Source: Pseudohalocynthiibacter aestuariivivens (lineage in GTDB: Bacteria; Pseudomonadota; Alphaproteobacteria; Rhodobacterales; Rhodobacteraceae). Taken from it: DNA of 64,000 nt. The translations under genes and the position numbers were made by a program. The stretch lies in the NCBI RefSeq assembly GCF_011040495.1, contig NZ_CP049037.1, forward strand, positions 496,001 to 560,000, in the 5' to 3' direction. The notes beneath the pieces are model-generated. The model saw only the letters and a program-made list of their open reading frames with translations, did no database searches and was not told the DNA's origin. Shown in pieces: positions 1 through 7,857 of this stretch; position 1 is the first letter of the stretch, and every line of letters starts with the position of its first letter.

Positions 1-172
1 GCCAGTCGATGAACTCGTTGTCGTCGACATCCCACAGGCGCGCGCCCTGCCCTTTTTTGAAATACGACGGATGTGGGCTGTAGTTGAGCGGCCCGCGGGA
101 CGCGGAACTGCACCCTTCGACCAGCACCTTCATGGCCCGGTCAAAGAACTTTGCTGATTTTTCGGTTTTCAT
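1..172 (-). CDS. Class III aminotransferase, N-terminal fragment
   Basis: Only the first 57 codons are present; the gene runs off the left edge. The reading frame from ATG at 172 includes the pattern GARLWDVDDNEFIDW, typical of the N-terminus of PLP-dependent class III aminotransferases, especially the glutamate-1-semialdehyde aminomutase-like branch. It lies 37 nt downstream of the Rossmann-protein gene on the same strand, so it is probably the third gene of an operon starting at 2295. The substrate cannot be inferred from this fragment; a catabolic aminotransferase is more likely than heme biosynthesis given the neighbours. Confidence 0.75.
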   Translation of the reverse strand, partial: MKTEKSAKFFDRAMKVLVEGCSSASRGPLNYSPHPSYFKKGQGARLWDVDDNEFIDW

Positions 173-209
173 AGTTGCGTTTCCATCTGTTTGGATTGTC
201 TGCGTGCGC

Positions 210-1280
210 TCAGAGCGCCTTGAGTATCTCTTGGGCTTGTTCTGCGGCTGTGTGGATCGTCACGCGCTCAATGGGCTTACCGACCAGCTTGGCAAATGCT
301 GCCTGCGTGACCTCGGTAAAGGTAACGGTGCCGTCGGCCTCAATCGCTTCGATGCCCTCGCACGGTAGCGAACGCAGGTTTGTGTCGATTGCGTCGGCCT
401 CGCTCCATGCTGGGTGTAGGTCCAGTTTGATCTCATTGTTCTGCACAGTGACCGGATAACCGCCCACCAGACCGTTGGGTGCGGGCAGATGTACGGCTGT
501 CGCCTCTGGGATGACGAAACTATCGAAGGCCTGAATGGCGGCAGATGCTGTTACCCGGTTAAAGAACAGGTCGAACGTGAACGGGAAAGGCTCTAATAAG
601 ATCTCTCGGGCAAGCTCGGTGACATCGTTGCCGTTTGCTTCGGCATGAAGCAGATATGGCGGCAGATCGGCAGATGCGCCGTCAGACAAGACCGGGTACT
701 CAAAGGCATGTTGCGCCACAAGCCTGACCGAGATTTCATCGGTTGGCACCTGCAATCGGTTGCTGAGGCCCGATAGCAATTTCGGAATTGGCTCCTGCAC
801 ATTGCCGATCCCGCATAGCGGGCCAAAGCCTGTGCGGCACAGAATCGGGTTCACCACATCCGGATAGGATGCGCCGATCCAGATGGCATCCAGATCCGCC
901 TCGGCGAGGCGATCCCGAAAGGTTTTCATTACGGCCAGATGCAATGATACATAGCCGCCAAAGGGCAGCTTGGGCGCAGACGACTGGTCGACCTGCCACC
1001 ACGGCATCAGGGTTGCGGTGGTAAAGACGAAATCCGGATTGATCGCCTTGATGTCCTTGACGAATGAGGGGTTGTCGACATCCAGCTGCTCTCCAACGAT
1101 GGTTGGATAGTGGCCCTCAAGTCCCGCACCGATCAGAGCGCCATTTGCCCGCGCGCGTGCTTTGGCTGCATTCCTGCCAGCAATAACAATCCTGCTGAAC
1201 AGGCCCGAGCGTGCCGCTGCTTCCAGCACATTTGTGCCCAACTCACCGACCGACACAATAAGAAGTGTAGGTTTATCCAT
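210..1280 (-). CDS. NAD(P)-binding Rossmann-fold protein of unknown function
   Basis: The protein is 356 aa. It begins with a beta strand followed by VGELGTNVLEAA, a dinucleotide-binding loop like those of saccharopine dehydrogenase-type and homospermidine synthase-type proteins. The rest is not recognised. The start at 1280 is chosen over an in-frame ATG at 1352 because the upstream gene ends at 1273, so the two genes overlap by 8 nt, which implies translational coupling. Position between an HDAC-like amidohydrolase and a class III aminotransferase suggests a step in the breakdown of an acylated amino compound, but this is inference. Confidence 0.7.
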   Translation of the reverse strand: MDKPTLLIVSVGELGTNVLEAAARSGLFSRIVIAGRNAAKARARANGALIGAGLEGHYPTIVGEQLDVDNPSFVKDIKAINPDFVFTTATLMPWWQVDQSSAPKLPFGGYVSLHLAVMKTFRDRLAEADLDAIWIGASYPDVVNPILCRTGFGPLCGIGNVQEPIPKLLSGLSNRLQVPTDEISVRLVAQHAFEYPVLSDGASADLPPYLLHAEANGNDVTELAREILLEPFPFTFDLFFNRVTASAAIQAFDSFVIPEATAVHLPAPNGLVGGYPVTVQNNEIKLDLHPAWSEADAIDTNLRSLPCEGIEAIEADGTVTFTEVTQAAFAKLVGKPIERVTIHTAAEQAQEILKAL

Positions 1281-2295
1281 GCTCAAACTCCCTGAGGAAC
1301 CGGCTGACGGTCGGACCCAGTTCTTCGCTCTCATATCCGCCTTCCTGAACAAAGACGGTCGGCAGCGACCAGTCGCGTATCAGCCGGGCCAGTGCGACAT
1401 AGCCATCGGGCGTGATAGAGTGACCGCCATGCGGATCAGAGCGCAGTGCGTCCAGCCCAAGGGCGATCACCACGGCATCTGGCTGAAACACCTCCACAGC
1501 GTCGGCAATCTTTTCGAATGCGCTCAGAAAGCCGCCATCATCCGCATCGGCGGCAAAGCAGACATTGGTGTTGAAACCCTCGCCTGCCCCTACCCCACAT
1601 TCATCCTCATACCCGGTGTGAAACGGATAGTAAGAGGACGGATCGGAATGCATCGAGGCGGTCAACACGTCGGCGCGATCATAAAAGATGTCCTGTGTGC
1701 CATTGCCGTGATGCACGTCGATATCGACGATCGCGACCTTTGCATATCGCTGTCTCAATTCCTCTGCCGCGATCGCGGCGTTGTTCAGGAAACAAAACCC
1801 CATTGCCAGCGCCGCCGCCGCATGATGGCCCGGCGGGCGGCACAGGGCGTAGGCCGCATCGTCTGACGTTGTGACCATCTGGGCGGCGTTCGCGGCACAT
1901 TGGGCCGAGGCATATACGGCGCTCCACGTGCCATCTCGAATCTCCGCCGCGAGGTCATTGACATAAAAACCCAAGGCACCGACCGTGCCGACCGGTACAT
2001 GGGATGATTTTCCGCCCGCCATCACATTTGGCAAGATCGCGGCATTGGTGCCAAACTCTGCCACCCACCGCGCATGTATCGTTTGCAGGAAATCTAGATA
2101 TTCGATCGGATGCGTTCGCCGCAAAGGTGCAAGACCCAGGTCGACCGGTTCACTTATCGTGAACTCTGGTTCGCAGAGCGCGTTGAGGATGAGATTGGCC
2201 CGGTTCGGCGTTTCCGGGCTTTGGCGCAACACTCCGGCTTTCAGAAATCTTGCGCCCTGATGTTTTGTCTGATTGGGGGACCAATAAACCTGCAT
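1273..2295 (-). CDS. Histone deacetylase-family amidohydrolase (acetylpolyamine amidohydrolase-like)
   Basis: The protein is 340 aa. It carries the hallmark zinc amidohydrolase motifs RPPGHHA (catalytic His pair), the GFCFLNNAAIAA stretch, DIDVHHGNGTQDIFY (zinc-ligand Asp and His) and a late QEGGYE. Bacterial members hydrolyse acetylated polyamines or other N-acyl amines. The start at 2295 (MQVYWSPN) fits the family; longer in-frame starts would add about 40 unrelated residues. It is the first gene of a three-gene operon running leftwards, transcribed divergently from the hydroxyproline genes at 2678. The physiological substrate is unknown. Confidence 0.85.
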   Translation of the reverse strand: MQVYWSPNQTKHQGARFLKAGVLRQSPETPNRANLILNALCEPEFTISEPVDLGLAPLRRTHPIEYLDFLQTIHARWVAEFGTNAAILPNVMAGGKSSHVPVGTVGALGFYVNDLAAEIRDGTWSAVYASAQCAANAAQMVTTSDDAAYALCRPPGHHAAAALAMGFCFLNNAAIAAEELRQRYAKVAIVDIDVHHGNGTQDIFYDRADVLTASMHSDPSSYYPFHTGYEDECGVGAGEGFNTNVCFAADADDGGFLSAFEKIADAVEVFQPDAVVIALGLDALRSDPHGGHSITPDGYVALARLIRDWSLPTVFVQEGGYESEELGPTVSRFLREFEHG

Positions 2296-2677
2296 CGGCG
2301 GCGTGTCCTGTCGTGGTAAGTAAGAGGTGGCAAGCGCATCAGTGTCGTTTCTTATTTGAAACCCTATGGCGTTGCAGCCAGATTTGTCAACGCCGCAGAT
2401 CAGACGGTGGCAACACATTACGGCAGTCGACGTTCAGGCAGCGAACATCACTGAGGGCGCCTCATTGGCGACGTCATGCGGGCGAGTTGAATTTTCCAAT
2501 GGATTTTGGATACAACATCCATTACTGAATTGACAAAGACGCGTTCCGGGGGATTCTGTGCCCTGCCAGAACACAAAACAAAACCCGCAGCCCGTGTATT
2601 CTGCACAGCCTGCACCAAGCGCCACGCATCAGCCATAGCTCGAAATCGAGCCGTTTAAGATACCAAGGAGAAGCACC
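2296..2677. other. Divergent intergenic region between the deacetylase operon and the hydroxyproline operon
   Basis: This 382-nt gap contains no convincing gene. It must hold the promoters of both flanking operons. The only clear signal is the TGGATACAACATCCA dyad at 2507, roughly in the middle. A good ribosome-binding site (AAGGAG) precedes the gene at 2678. Short frames across the gap are not supported. Confidence 0.6.
2507..2521. promoter_or_regulatory. TGGATA-type dyad, putative GntR operator
   Basis: The 15-bp TGGATACAACATCCA has inverted arms TGGAT/ATCCA around a 5-bp spacer. Nearly the same site (one base different) occurs at 7801 before the semialdehyde dehydrogenase, and the TGGATACAA half recurs at 13466. 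Two FCD-type GntR regulators are encoded nearby, so these are likely operators of one or both. Assignment of the binding protein is inference. Confidence 0.6.
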
Positions 2678-3634
2678 ATGTCCAACATCTTTACCGGCAC
2701 GATGCCGGCACTCATGACCCCCTGCAAAGCAGATCGCACGCCTGATTTCGATGCACTGGTTAAAAAGGCCAAGGAGATGATCGCGGCTGGTATGTCCGCT
2801 GTCGTGTATTGCGGATCAATGGGGGATTGGCCGCTGTTGTCGGATGAAGAACGGATGGAAGGAGTCGAACGTCTCGTAAACGCAGGTATTCCGGTCGTTG
2901 TCGGCACAGGAGCGATCAATTCAAAATCTGCGACGGCACATGCCGCACACGCCCAGAAAGTCGGCGCCGCCGGTTTGATGGTCATTCCACGTGTGCTGTC
3001 ACGCGGATCGTCGGCACTGGCACAAAAGAACCATTTCAAGTCGATCCTGAACGCGGCACCCGACGTGCCTGCGGTCATCTATAACAGCCCGGTTTACGGG
3101 TTTGCCACACGGGCAGACCTGTTCTTTGCTCTACGCGCCGAACACCCAAACCTGATCGGTTTCAAGGAGTTCGGCGGCAAGGATGATCTGCGCTACGCAG
3201 CCGAATACATCACATCCCAAGATGACAATGTCACTCTGATGGTGGGGGTCGACACCGAAGTCTTCCACGGGTTTGTCAATTGCGGTGCAACCGGGTCAAT
3301 CACCGGCATCGGAACTGCCCTGCCCAAAGAAGCCCTGCTGCTGGCCGCCCTGTCGCAAAAAGCGGCCCAAGGCAGTGCCGAGGCAAGGATGCGTGCCCGT
3401 GAACTGGAAGAGGCAATCGGCGTCCTTTCCAGCTTTGATGAAGGCACGGATCTTGTCCTTTATTACAAGCATCTGCTCGTATTGAATGGCGAAGAGGAAT
3501 ATCGTCTGCATTTCAACGAGACAGATGAATTGACAGACGCGCAGCGCAACTATTGCGAACAACAATACAGCCTGTTCCGCGCATGGTTTGCTGACTGGGC
3601 AAAGCAAGGTGGAATCATTACCGAATGCATGTAA
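2678..3634 (+). CDS. DapA-family lyase, probable 1-pyrroline-4-hydroxy-2-carboxylate deaminase
   Basis: The 318-aa protein belongs to the dihydrodipicolinate synthase/N-acetylneuraminate lyase family. Tyr135 in VIYNSP and the Schiff-base Lys163 in GFKEFGG are in place. In hydroxyproline catabolism a member of this family (HypD/LhpC) deaminates and decarbonylates the cyclic imine to alpha-ketoglutarate semialdehyde. The next gene, a hydroxyproline epimerase, overlaps it by 10 nt, and a D-amino acid dehydrogenase and a semialdehyde dehydrogenase follow, which supports that role over lysine biosynthesis. AAGGAG lies 9 nt before the ATG. A TGGATA dyad lies upstream. Confidence 0.85.
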   Translation: MSNIFTGTMPALMTPCKADRTPDFDALVKKAKEMIAAGMSAVVYCGSMGDWPLLSDEERMEGVERLVNAGIPVVVGTGAINSKSATAHAAHAQKVGAAGLMVIPRVLSRGSSALAQKNHFKSILNAAPDVPAVIYNSPVYGFATRADLFFALRAEHPNLIGFKEFGGKDDLRYAAEYITSQDDNVTLMVGVDTEVFHGFVNCGATGSITGIGTALPKEALLLAALSQKAAQGSAEARMRARELEEAIGVLSSFDEGTDLVLYYKHLLVLNGEEEYRLHFNETDELTDAQRNYCEQQYSLFRAWFADWAKQGGIITECM

Positions 3635-4569
3635 TCGACAGCCACACAGGCGGGGAGCCAACCCGCGTGATCCTTGACAGCGGTCCCGACCTCGGGACGG
3701 GACCACTGTCCGAGCGCGCGCAGTTACTGGCAACCGAATACGAACCCTTCTATCGTTCGGTCATGCTGGAACCACGCGGTCAGGTCGCGATGGTCGGCGC
3801 GCTTCTGGTCGAGCCTGTTGACCCTGAGTGCGTCACTGGCGTGATCTACTTTGATTCCGAGGCGGTGCTGGGAATGTGCGGGCATGGCACCATTGGTTTA
3901 GCCGTGACTCTTGCCCATCTGGGACGGATCGGGATCGGACGACACAAGATTGAAACGCCCGTAGGCGTTGTCGAGGTACTTTTGTCCGACCCCAACACCG
4001 TAACGATCACCAACATCGAAAGCCGCCGCACCAGCCGCGCCGTCCAGGTCACGGTTGATGGTCTGGGCACGTTCACAGGCGACGTGGCATATGGGGGCAA
4101 CTGGTTTTACATCATCGATCCCAGTCCGATTGCCGTTACCGTTCAGAACATTCGCGCGCTGACCGACGCGGGTATTGCCATTCGCGAGGCGTCGATTGCG
4201 CAGGGTGTCGGCGGCGATGCGGGCCAGCCAATTGATCACGTGATCTTTCAGGGCGCGTCACCCGATGAATCCATTCATAGCCGTAATTTCGTGCTTTGCC
4301 CGGATGACACCTATGACAGATCCCCTTGCGGCACGGGCAGTTCTGCGCGGTTGGCCTGTCTCGCGGCGGATGGGCGTTTGCAACCGGGCCAAGAGATTGT
4401 TCAGGAAAGCGTGATCGGCAGCCCCTACCGCTTGTCCTATCAAACCGGATCAGGCGGTGGGGTTATCCCAAGCATCACTGGCCAAGCATATATCATGGCC
4501 GAAAGCACGTTGATCTTTCGTGAAAACGACCCCTACAGACAGGGCATTTCGCTGTCATCTGATATCTAG
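3625..4569 (+). CDS. 4-hydroxyproline 2-epimerase (proline racemase family)
   Basis: The 314-aa protein starts with the family signature DSHTGGEPTR. Both catalytic cysteines are present: Cys85 in GMCGHGTIG and Cys235 in DRSPCGTGSSAR. The Cys/Cys pair is characteristic of proline racemases and 4-hydroxyproline 2-epimerases, which interconvert trans-4-hydroxy-L-proline and cis-4-hydroxy-D-proline. Its start lies inside the 3' end of the deaminase gene, indicating coupled translation. With the dehydrogenase that follows it should feed the D-hydroxyproline branch. Proline racemase activity is possible but less likely in this setting. Confidence 0.88.
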   Translation: MHVIDSHTGGEPTRVILDSGPDLGTGPLSERAQLLATEYEPFYRSVMLEPRGQVAMVGALLVEPVDPECVTGVIYFDSEAVLGMCGHGTIGLAVTLAHLGRIGIGRHKIETPVGVVEVLLSDPNTVTITNIESRRTSRAVQVTVDGLGTFTGDVAYGGNWFYIIDPSPIAVTVQNIRALTDAGIAIREASIAQGVGGDAGQPIDHVIFQGASPDESIHSRNFVLCPDDTYDRSPCGTGSSARLACLAADGRLQPGQEIVQESVIGSPYRLSYQTGSGGGVIPSITGQAYIMAESTLIFRENDPYRQGISLSSDI

Positions 4570-4612
4570 ACTCTGAGTTGATCAGGTCGCTATCCGCTCT
4601 TTTGGATTTGTA

Positions 4613-5854
4613 ATGGAATATAACGAAGTCAAGGTCATCGGGGCCGGGATCATCGGCATCAGCGTGGCCTTGGAATTGCAGCGTTGCGGGTTCAAGGTTC
4701 GGGTTCTGGACCGCACCGGTGTCGCAAGCGAAGCATCCGCCGCAAGTGCGGGTGCCTTTGCGTTTGCCGACATCGTCCCTTTGGCAACACCGGGCATCAT
4801 GCTGAAGGCGCCCAAATGGTTGCTTGATCCGCTTGGTCCCCTGTCCGTTCCGCCAGCATATGCATTGAAAATTGCACCGTGGATGCTGCGGTTTTGGCGT
4901 GCAAGTTGGCGGGATCGCTACGCGGCATCCCTAACGGCACAGTCGCAACTCAATGCCCTGTCGCGCGACGCACTGGAACGCCAAATCATCCAACATGATG
5001 GCGAATCTCTGATGCAGCGCGATGGGCAATTGCAGCTCTACGAAGGTGAACAGGAGTTTCGCGCGAGCCTGCAAGGATGGGAGTTGCGCCGCCAACACGG
5101 CGTGAAGTTCGAACATCTGCATAGCCCCGGAGCAATCGCTGAGATTCAGCCGGGACTTGCTGATCGGTTCACCCATGCGGGCTTTACGCCTGAATGGCTG
5201 AATACCGTGGATCCCCGACGCTGGACCGAACATCTGGCGCAGTGCTTTCAAAACCGGGGCGGCGTGATTGAGCAGACCGAAATTTTGGCGCTGAAGCAGG
5301 ATGAAAATGACGTAAAGCTGAAAACGGCTACAGGCGACTTGCACAGCTCTCGTGTGGTGGTGGCCGCCGGCGCATGGTCACACCATCTGGCACGCACATT
5401 GGGGGATCGTATCCCGCTGGAAACCGAGCGTGGATACAATACCACGCTGCCCGAGGGCGCTTTTGATCTGCGCACCCATCTGACATTTGGCAGTCATGGA
5501 TTTGTTGTGTCGCGTATCAACGGCGGCGTGCGGGTCGGCGGGGCGGTCGAACTGGGTGGTTTGAAACTTCCGCCCAACTTCAAGCGTGCTGATATCCTGC
5601 TGCAAAAGGCCGCAAAGTTCCTGCCCGGTCTACAGACCGATGGCGGCCGTCAATGGATGGGGTTCCGGCCCTCGATGCCCGACAGCCTGCCCGTGATCGG
5701 CCCGTCCCCGCGCGCGCCGAACGTTTTCTATGCCTTTGGTCACGGGCATTTGGGACTGACGCAATCCGCTGCAACAGCAGAACTGGTATCCGCGCAGATG
5801 TCCGGCGAAGGCCTCAGTTTGGCAACCGCCGCTTTCGCACCCTCTCGGTTCTGA
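4613..5854 (+). CDS. FAD-dependent D-amino acid (D-hydroxyproline) dehydrogenase, DadA family
   Basis: The 413-aa protein opens with a dinucleotide-binding motif (VIGAGIIGISVALEL) and ends with the FAD-contact region GFRPSMPDSLPVIGPS and GHGHLGLTQSAATAELV. These are features of DadA/DAO-type flavoproteins. It probably oxidises cis-4-hydroxy-D-proline to the pyrroline-4-hydroxy-2-carboxylate used by the upstream deaminase. It is a single polypeptide; the heteromeric LhpBEF type would need extra small subunits, which are not seen here. It lies 43 nt after the epimerase, in the same operon. Confidence 0.85.
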   Translation: MEYNEVKVIGAGIIGISVALELQRCGFKVRVLDRTGVASEASAASAGAFAFADIVPLATPGIMLKAPKWLLDPLGPLSVPPAYALKIAPWMLRFWRASWRDRYAASLTAQSQLNALSRDALERQIIQHDGESLMQRDGQLQLYEGEQEFRASLQGWELRRQHGVKFEHLHSPGAIAEIQPGLADRFTHAGFTPEWLNTVDPRRWTEHLAQCFQNRGGVIEQTEILALKQDENDVKLKTATGDLHSSRVVVAAGAWSHHLARTLGDRIPLETERGYNTTLPEGAFDLRTHLTFGSHGFVVSRINGGVRVGGAVELGGLKLPPNFKRADILLQKAAKFLPGLQTDGGRQWMGFRPSMPDSLPVIGPSPRAPNVFYAFGHGHLGLTQSAATAELVSAQMSGEGLSLATAAFAPSRF

Positions 5855-5891
5855 ATGGGCGCTCACCCCTGCTGAGACTGCACAACTGCAA

Positions 5892-6908
5892 TCAGGGCAG
5901 AAGCGCCAGCAAATCGTCGTGAAGCGCGGCATGTATCTCGACATATCCGCGATGCAGATTCCGCTCGCGCGCGGCAAAGCGGCGTTGCGACGGCAGGCGT
6001 GCGCCCTGGTCTATGATATCGGCAAAAAGACGTTCGGCACGCGCATCGTTGTCCGCCAGTTTCCCACCCGAGAATTGTGCGGGATCAAAGGCCAGAACAA
6101 TCTCGCCATGATATGGCGCGCCACCTTTGCCCTCGGCAAACTCGTGACTTTCCAGACTGGTCAGATCGTCGATCATCGGGCCAGCCATCAGTTCGATCAT
6201 AATCGACAGGGCCGAACCCTTGTAGCCACCAAACGTCAGCATCGCACCACCCAGCGCCGCGTCCGGGTCGTTGGTCGGGTTGCCCTCTTTGTCGATAGCG
6301 ACGCCATCTGGCAGCGGCTTGCCCGCACGCTTGTAAAGCTCGATTTCACCACGCGCAAAGGCACTGGTCGCGAAATCAAAGGTGAAAGGCATTTTTCCCT
6401 GACGCGGCCAACTGAACGCAAGTGGATTGGTCCCAAGTGTGCCACGCGTGCCGCCTGCCGGGGCCACCCATGAATGGCTGGGAACCATCGCGATCGCCGC
6501 CAGACCGGCGGCCGACAAACGCTCCACCTCGGGCCACAACGCAGAGAAATGAAAGCAGCGATTAATCGCCATTGCGGCAACCCCGAATTCGCGGGTTTTG
6601 TCGATCAACTCTGGCATCGCCGCCTGCATCGCCAACAACGACATTCCCCCACGGGCGTCGGCACGAATGATCGCCTTACCGGGATTCGTGATGCGCGGGT
6701 CAGCCTGCCCGTCGATTTTGCCTGCCTTAATGGTGTCGATACACATGAAGAGACGAAACAGACCGTGCGACTGACAATCATCCAGCTGGCACGTGTAGAG
6801 CATTTCGGCAATGGACTGGGCGTGGTCAGCGCCGTATCCAGCCCCTTTCAGGATGTCATGGGCCAGCGTCTTTACGTCGTTCAGTCGGATCTTAACGGTC
6901 TGGTTCAT
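5892..6908 (-). CDS. LDH2/MDH2-family oxidoreductase, probable delta1-pyrroline-2-carboxylate reductase
   Basis: The 338-aa protein belongs to the malate/L-lactate dehydrogenase (type 2) family. Visible features are an N-terminal helical region, GTNPLAFSWP and the GYKGSALSIMIELM segment near the C-terminal third. Members next to 3-hydroxyproline dehydratases reduce delta1-pyrroline-2-carboxylate to L-proline with NAD(P)H. That fits here because an aconitase-X dehydratase and a second proline-racemase homologue in the same island would generate this imine. It is convergent with the dehydrogenase gene and divergent from the GntR gene at 7075. Confidence 0.78.
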   Translation of the reverse strand: MNQTVKIRLNDVKTLAHDILKGAGYGADHAQSIAEMLYTCQLDDCQSHGLFRLFMCIDTIKAGKIDGQADPRITNPGKAIIRADARGGMSLLAMQAAMPELIDKTREFGVAAMAINRCFHFSALWPEVERLSAAGLAAIAMVPSHSWVAPAGGTRGTLGTNPLAFSWPRQGKMPFTFDFATSAFARGEIELYKRAGKPLPDGVAIDKEGNPTNDPDAALGGAMLTFGGYKGSALSIMIELMAGPMIDDLTSLESHEFAEGKGGAPYHGEIVLAFDPAQFSGGKLADNDARAERLFADIIDQGARLPSQRRFAARERNLHRGYVEIHAALHDDLLALLP

Positions 6909-6934
6909 CTGTCTGATTTTCCGTTATTATTAGG

Positions 6935-6954
6935 CATTATTGGATAATGGATAC
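6935..6954. promoter_or_regulatory. Tandem TGGATA half-sites in the reductase/GntR divergent promoter
   Basis: CATTAT-TGG-ATAATG is a short inverted repeat at 6935-6949. It overlaps two direct TGGATA copies at 6941 and 6948, 7 bp apart. A further half-site in reverse orientation (TATCCA) lies at 7041. The TGGATAATG half also occurs on the minus strand at 13480 before the transporter. This is probably where a GntR regulator controls its own gene and the reductase. Confidence 0.5.
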
Positions 6955-7074
6955 GACCTTATGGCTTGCCCGTACAGCCCCATTTTGTCGAAACCATACA
7001 GCAATAATATGTTGGAAAAACAATCTGAAACGAATAGCTATATCCAAAATGCAGAATTGTAAGAGATTTCCAAA

Positions 7075-7755
7075 GTGGCTGGGAAAAGATCAATAACCCG
7101 ACAGAGCCTTCCCGATGTCATCACAAGTGACATCCGAGAGCGAATTTTGAACGGCGACCTTTCAGAAGGCGTCACCATCCGTCAGGAAGCGCTGGCAGAA
7201 GAGTATGACGTCTCTCGAATGCCTGTCCGCGAAGCCCTGAAACGTCTTGATGCCGAAGGTTTGGTGCAACTGACCAACAATCAGGGCGCGACGGTAACAA
7301 AACATTCGCTGGACGAGATCGGCGAGATCTTCGACCTGCGCATCCTGATCGAAGTGGACCTGTTTCGCAGGGCTATCCCTGCGATGACGGCACCACATGT
7401 TGAGCGCTGCGAGAGAATTCTCGAAGCGATGGAGCTCTCCTACGATGCGGATGATGTCGGCAAGTGGGGCGCGTTGAACTATGATTACCACTCTGCCCTA
7501 TATGCCGCGGCGAACCGCGGGCTGACCAATGATGTGCTGCAACGGGTCAACCTCCAATCTGATCGCTACGTTCGCATGCACCTGAGCGTGATGAAGCAAC
7601 GGGATCCCGCCCGGCAAGAACATCGGGAACTGTTGGAATTGGCGCGTGAGGGCAAGACCGAACAAGGCTGCGCCCTCTTGACCCGCCACATTTCACGGAC
7701 CAAGAAAAATCTGCTGGAGTTGATGGCGGCCAAGCGGGCTGACGACAATCTGTGA
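7075..7755 (+). CDS. GntR-family transcriptional regulator with FCD domain (1)
   Basis: The 226-aa protein has an N-terminal winged helix (residues about 10-75, including EEYDVSRMPVREALKRLDAEGLV) and a C-terminal all-helical FCD ligand domain of the FadR subfamily, with conserved Asp/Arg/His positions. It starts at a GTG codon. It lies between the reductase and the semialdehyde dehydrogenase, with TGGATA-type sites on both sides. A role in sensing a hydroxyproline-pathway metabolite is likely but not shown by sequence. Confidence 0.88.
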   Translation: MAGKRSITRQSLPDVITSDIRERILNGDLSEGVTIRQEALAEEYDVSRMPVREALKRLDAEGLVQLTNNQGATVTKHSLDEIGEIFDLRILIEVDLFRRAIPAMTAPHVERCERILEAMELSYDADDVGKWGALNYDYHSALYAAANRGLTNDVLQRVNLQSDRYVRMHLSVMKQRDPARQEHRELLELAREGKTEQGCALLTRHISRTKKNLLELMAAKRADDNL

Positions 7756-7800
7756 CATCCCGGTTCTACGACCTATGGGTGTTTGCACCTTCTGTATTTT

Positions 7801-7815
7801 TGGATACAATATCCA
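7801..7815. promoter_or_regulatory. TGGATACAATATCCA dyad upstream of the aldehyde dehydrogenase
   Basis: This is the most symmetrical copy of the island motif: TGGATA/TATCCA arms that overlap the shared TGGATACAA core. It lies 43 nt before the start codon at 7858 and about 45 nt after the GntR stop, a good place for an operator of the aldehyde dehydrogenase gene. Confidence 0.62.
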
Positions 7816-7857
7816 CAAATTGGAATCGGCAGCCTAGCAGGCAGAAAAGAGAGTTTG

